From: Paraburkholderia lycopersici
GTDB lineage: Bacteria; Pseudomonadota; Gammaproteobacteria; Burkholderiales; Burkholderiaceae
Reading direction: 5' to 3'
DNA: 64,000 bases
NCBI RefSeq assembly: GCF_900096975.1
Contig: NZ_FMYQ01000012.1
Span: 62,001 to 126,000, forward strand
The position numbers were made by a program, and so were the translations under genes. The notes beneath the pieces are model-generated. The model did not search any database. It saw only the letters and a program-made list of their open reading frames with translations, and had not been told where the DNA came from. Shown piece by piece: positions 61,642-64,000 of the stretch. How positions within the stretch are numbered: the stretch's first letter is position 1; each line of letters begins with the position of its first letter.

Positions 61642-62639
61642 GCGTGCCCCCGCTCGCGCGCGGTGCGCGTGACCAGTTGGACGAACACGTCTTCGAGCCC
61701 TGGCTCGATCCGCACAGGCGCGGCTGCCTCGATGCCTGCGCGAGCGAGCAGCGCCGGCAATCGCGACGCATCGCCGCCATGCGCGATCAGAACGTGCAGA
61801 CGATCGCCGAAAATGGCCGCCTCCAGCACGTCCGGCGCGGCGCGCAGCACCGCGACCGCTTCGCCGGGCGCCGCGCACGAGAGCTCGTAGAGCGTGCCGC
61901 CCAGTTCGCGCTCGCGCAGGTCGCCGGGGCTGCCGATGGCGATCAGGCGCCCCGCGTCGATCAGGGCGATGCGGTTGCAGTATTCGGCTTCGTCCATGTA
62001 GTGGGTGGAGACGAGCACCGTCACGCCTTGCGCGGCCAGATCGTGAATGAGATCCCAGAAGCGCCGGCGCGCCTGCGGCTCGACGCCGGAGGTCGGCTCG
62101 TCGAGAAACAGCACCGGCGGCCGGTGCAGGATCGCGCAGCCGAGCGCAAGGCGCTGCCGCCAGCCGCCCGCGAGCGTGCGCACGAGCGCATCCTCGCGGC
62201 CTGCCAGCCCGGCCATGTCGATCACGAAGCGGATGCGCTCTTCGAGCGACGCGTGCGGCACGCGGTAGATGCCGCCGAAAAAGCGCAGATTCTCGCGACA
62301 GGTCAGGTCGCCGTACAGCGAGAACTTCTGCGACATGTAGCCGATATGGGCGCGCAGGTCTTCCGCTTGCGTGGCGACGTCGAAGCCCGCGACGCGCGCC
62401 GTGCCGGCGCTCGGCGTGAGCAGCCCGCAGAGCAGGCGTATGGTGGTGGACTTGCCGGCGCCATTGGGGCCGATGAAGCCCACCACTTCGCCGCGCGCGA
62501 TGGCGAGGTCGAGCGAATCGACGGCCGTGAACTTGCCGAAGCGCTTCGTGAGCCCGCGCGCCAGCACGACCGGCTCCGCCGCCGCGGCGGCGCTCGCAGC
62601 GGGCATCGGGGCGGGCGCCGGGCCCGGATCGTCGCGCAT
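61638..62639 (-). CDS. ABC exporter ATP-binding protein, second copy
   Basis: 333 residues. Walker A GPNGAGKST, Q-loop YMSQKFSLY, a degenerate signature LAGGWRQRLALG (LAGGW in place of LSGGQ), Walker B VLFLDEPTSGVE and H-loop VSTHYMDEA are all present. Residues 1-22 are a low-complexity Ala/Pro lead. The start may instead be the GTG at 62654, which overlaps the upstream stop (GTGA); the ATG is used here because the extra five residues carry no signal. C-terminal region (RIEPGLEDVFVQLV) is typical of drug-export ATPases. Confidence 0.9.
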   Translation of the reverse strand: MRDDPGPAPAPMPAASAAAAAEPVVLARGLTKRFGKFTAVDSLDLAIARGEVVGFIGPNGAGKSTTIRLLCGLLTPSAGTARVAGFDVATQAEDLRAHIGYMSQKFSLYGDLTCRENLRFFGGIYRVPHASLEERIRFVIDMAGLAGREDALVRTLAGGWRQRLALGCAILHRPPVLFLDEPTSGVEPQARRRFWDLIHDLAAQGVTVLVSTHYMDEAEYCNRIALIDAGRLIAIGSPGDLRERELGGTLYELSCAAPGEAVAVLRAAPDVLEAAIFGDRLHVLIAHGGDASRLPALLARAGIEAAAPVRIEPGLEDVFVQLVTRTARERGHA

Positions 62640-62650
62640 GGCGGGCGAGC

Positions 62651-63589
62651 TCACACCGTTGCTCCCACGAGTGCCACGAAGACGTCTTCGATGCCGGGCT
62701 CGACCGGCACGACCGGCGCATGCGCCAGTCCGCGCTCGTCGAGCCGCGCCGCGAGTTCGTCCTTGCGCCGTGCCGCCTCGTCGACACGCACGTGCACGCG
62801 GTCGCCCATCAGCAGCACGCCGGCGACGCCGGGCGCGTCGGCCAGCGCCGCGCCGTTGCTGCGCGGGTCGCCGCCCGCCACCGAGAGCAGCGAGCCGCGC
62901 ACGATGTCCTTGAGCCGCTGCGGCGTGTCGCACCGGCGCACCTGCCCTTCGTGCAGCAGTGCGAGCCGCGAGCAGCGCTCCGCCTCGTCCATGTAGGCCG
63001 TGGACATCACGATCGTCACGCCCTGCTCGCGCAGCCGGTACAGGATCGCCCAGAAGTCGCGTCGCGACACCGGATCGACGCCCGTCGTCGGTTCGTCGAG
63101 CAGCAGGACGCGCGGCGTATGGATCAGCGCGCACACGAGGCCGAGCTTCTGCTTCATGCCGCCCGAAAGCTGCCCGGCCAGCCGCCTGCGGAACGGCGCG
63201 AGCCCGGCGGCTTCGAGCAGCTCCGTGCTGCGCTGGCGAAACTGCGCCCTCGGCACTTCGAACAGTTCGCCGTAGAAAAAGATGTTCTCGTCGACCCTGA
63301 GGTCCTCGTAGAGGCCGAAGCGCTGCGGCATATAGCTGAGCACGGCCTTCGCGCGCTCGGGCGCTCCCACCACGTCGATGCCGTCGAGCGCGATCGTGCC
63401 GGCATCCGGGCGCAGCACGCCGGCCAGCATGCGCATGACGGTGGTCTTGCCCGCGCCGTCCGGCCCGACGAGCCCGAAGATCTCGCCGCGCGCCACGCTC
63501 ATGCTCACGTCGCGCACCGCCTCGACCGCCCCGAAGCGGCGCGCGAGACCTTCCGCGGCAATTGCCGGCTGGGCGGACGGCGTGCTCAT
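62651..63589 (-). CDS. ABC exporter ATP-binding protein, first copy
   Basis: 312 residues. Walker A GPDGAGKTT, Q-loop YMPQRFGLY, canonical signature LSGGMKQKLGLV, Walker B VLLLDEPTTGVD, H-loop variant STAYMDEA (Ala-Tyr in place of the usual His), C-terminal VEPGIEDVFVALVG. The missing H-loop His suggests that one of the two ATP sites may be less active, and the other ATPase with the intact His may compensate. Start overlaps the upstream stop by ATGA. Confidence 0.9.
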   Translation of the reverse strand: MSTPSAQPAIAAEGLARRFGAVEAVRDVSMSVARGEIFGLVGPDGAGKTTVMRMLAGVLRPDAGTIALDGIDVVGAPERAKAVLSYMPQRFGLYEDLRVDENIFFYGELFEVPRAQFRQRSTELLEAAGLAPFRRRLAGQLSGGMKQKLGLVCALIHTPRVLLLDEPTTGVDPVSRRDFWAILYRLREQGVTIVMSTAYMDEAERCSRLALLHEGQVRRCDTPQRLKDIVRGSLLSVAGGDPRSNGAALADAPGVAGVLLMGDRVHVRVDEAARRKDELAARLDERGLAHAPVVPVEPGIEDVFVALVGATV

Positions 63590-64000
63590 TTTCCGCTGGC
63601 CACGAGGGGAATCGACGCATCCGCGGGCATGCCCGGCAGCAACTCGTGCGTGGGATTGTCGATGTCGATGCGAACCCGGTAGACGAGCGTGACGCGCTCG
63701 GCGTGCGTCTCGACGGTCTTGGGCGTGAATTCGGCCTGCGGGGAGATGAAGCTCACGCGCCCGCGATAGACGCGCGACGGCCAGGCGTCCGTGGTGACGT
63801 CGGCCGCTTCGCCGAGCCGGACGCGCCCGATGTCGGGCTCGTTCACATAGGCGCGCAGCCAGACGTGGTCCAGCTCGTCGAGCGTGAACACGGCGACGCC
63901 CGGCCCCGCCAGTTCGCCCAGTTCGGCCTCCCTCACGGCAATCACGCCGTCGAACGGCGCGCGCAGCTCGGTGTAGGAGAGCATCGTCTCGTCGAGCTGC
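63586..64000 (-). CDS. HlyD-type membrane-fusion protein (partial, cut by window end)
   Basis: The C-terminal 137 residues of a periplasmic adaptor: TELRAPFDGVI is the typical beta-barrel/lipoyl junction (APFDGxI), followed by VREAELGELAGPG, LRAYVNEPDIGRVRLGEAADV and VYRVRIDIDNPTHELLPGMPA. The frame runs to the window edge, so the N-terminal membrane helix lies beyond. It links the inner-membrane exporter to an outer-membrane channel such as TolC. Its stop overlaps the first ATPase start by ATGA. The YbhG/YhiI subfamily is the best fit by gene order. Confidence 0.85.
   Translation of the reverse strand, partial: QLDETMLSYTELRAPFDGVIAVREAELGELAGPGVAVFTLDELDHVWLRAYVNEPDIGRVRLGEAADVTTDAWPSRVYRGRVSFISPQAEFTPKTVETHAERVTLVYRVRIDIDNPTHELLPGMPADASIPLVASGK

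Noticed and set aside
60481..61890. 469-codon plus-strand frame opposite the efflux permease gene
   Set aside because: Antisense shadow; the composition is almost entirely Arg, His, Asp, Glu and Ala.

Overview
The window is a GC-rich, densely coded chromosomal segment of a betaproteobacterium, most likely Burkholderiaceae (Paraburkholderia, Caballeronia or Burkholderia). Support comes from the two Burkholderia-type porins with QSSVTLYG N-termini, an MXKDX-type repeat protein, an Ala/Lys-rich H-NS/H1-like protein and many catabolic clusters with LysR, AraC, MocR and sigma-54 regulators. No rRNA, tRNA, CRISPR array, intact insertion sequence or prophage was seen.

Layout. (1) 1-1.85 kb: end of a cytochrome b561-type gene, its Mo-cofactor oxidoreductase partner, an MXKDX-like periplasmic protein and a cold-shock protein with a sigma-70-like promoter and long leader. 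(2) 2.4-13.9 kb: the least ordinary region. A minus-strand run encodes an H-NS-like protein, a small GTPase, a coiled-coil protein and two dynamin-like GTPases. It is followed by a NERD-nuclease/SF1-helicase fusion and a divergent two-gene unit: a PhoU-like helical protein plus a pyruvate-phosphate-dikinase-like protein that lacks the PEP/pyruvate barrel. (3) 14.2-31.3 kb: a catabolic block for an unidentified carboxylic acid: glutaredoxin-DinB fusion, DUF35 OB-fold protein, two divergent thiolase-like proteins, cyclase-family hydrolase, two MmgE/PrpD proteins, a NitT/TauT-type ABC importer, a D-2-hydroxyacid dehydrogenase, a LysR regulator, an acyl-CoA ligase, a family III CoA-transferase and a porin. 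(4) 33.2-41.3 kb: a complete acetone carboxylase operon (beta, alpha, gamma subunits) with its sigma-54 activator; well-matched -24/-12 promoters lie before the operon and before the activator gene. (5) 41.3-48 kb: accessory stretch with a stand-alone N-terminal membrane domain of a PQQ glucose dehydrogenase, a DUF1488 protein, a PAP2 phosphatase, a Cys-repeat protein, an orphan soluble histidine kinase and an AraC regulator. (6) 48.2-59.2 kb: MocR regulator, porin, NCS1 transporter, hydantoinase/oxoprolinase-type HyuA and HyuB, L-2-hydroxyglutarate oxidase (lhgO), glutarate hydroxylase (glaH/csiD) and a DUF3870 protein. (7) 59.35 kb to the end: a YbhGFSR-type ABC efflux operon, cut by the window edge inside its membrane-fusion protein.

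How the genes fit together. GlaH and LhgO turn glutarate into 2-oxoglutarate through L-2-hydroxyglutarate. The neighbouring HyuA/HyuB and NCS1 carrier probably open and import a cyclic amide, but the substrate is not determined. Region 3 has import (porin, ABC), CoA activation (ligase, CoA-transferase), hydration/isomerisation (MmgE/PrpD), oxidation and thiolysis steps, as expected for a complete pathway. Starts were chosen from Shine-Dalgarno spacing and ATGA overlaps. All functional calls rest on motif recognition by eye; no database search was possible.
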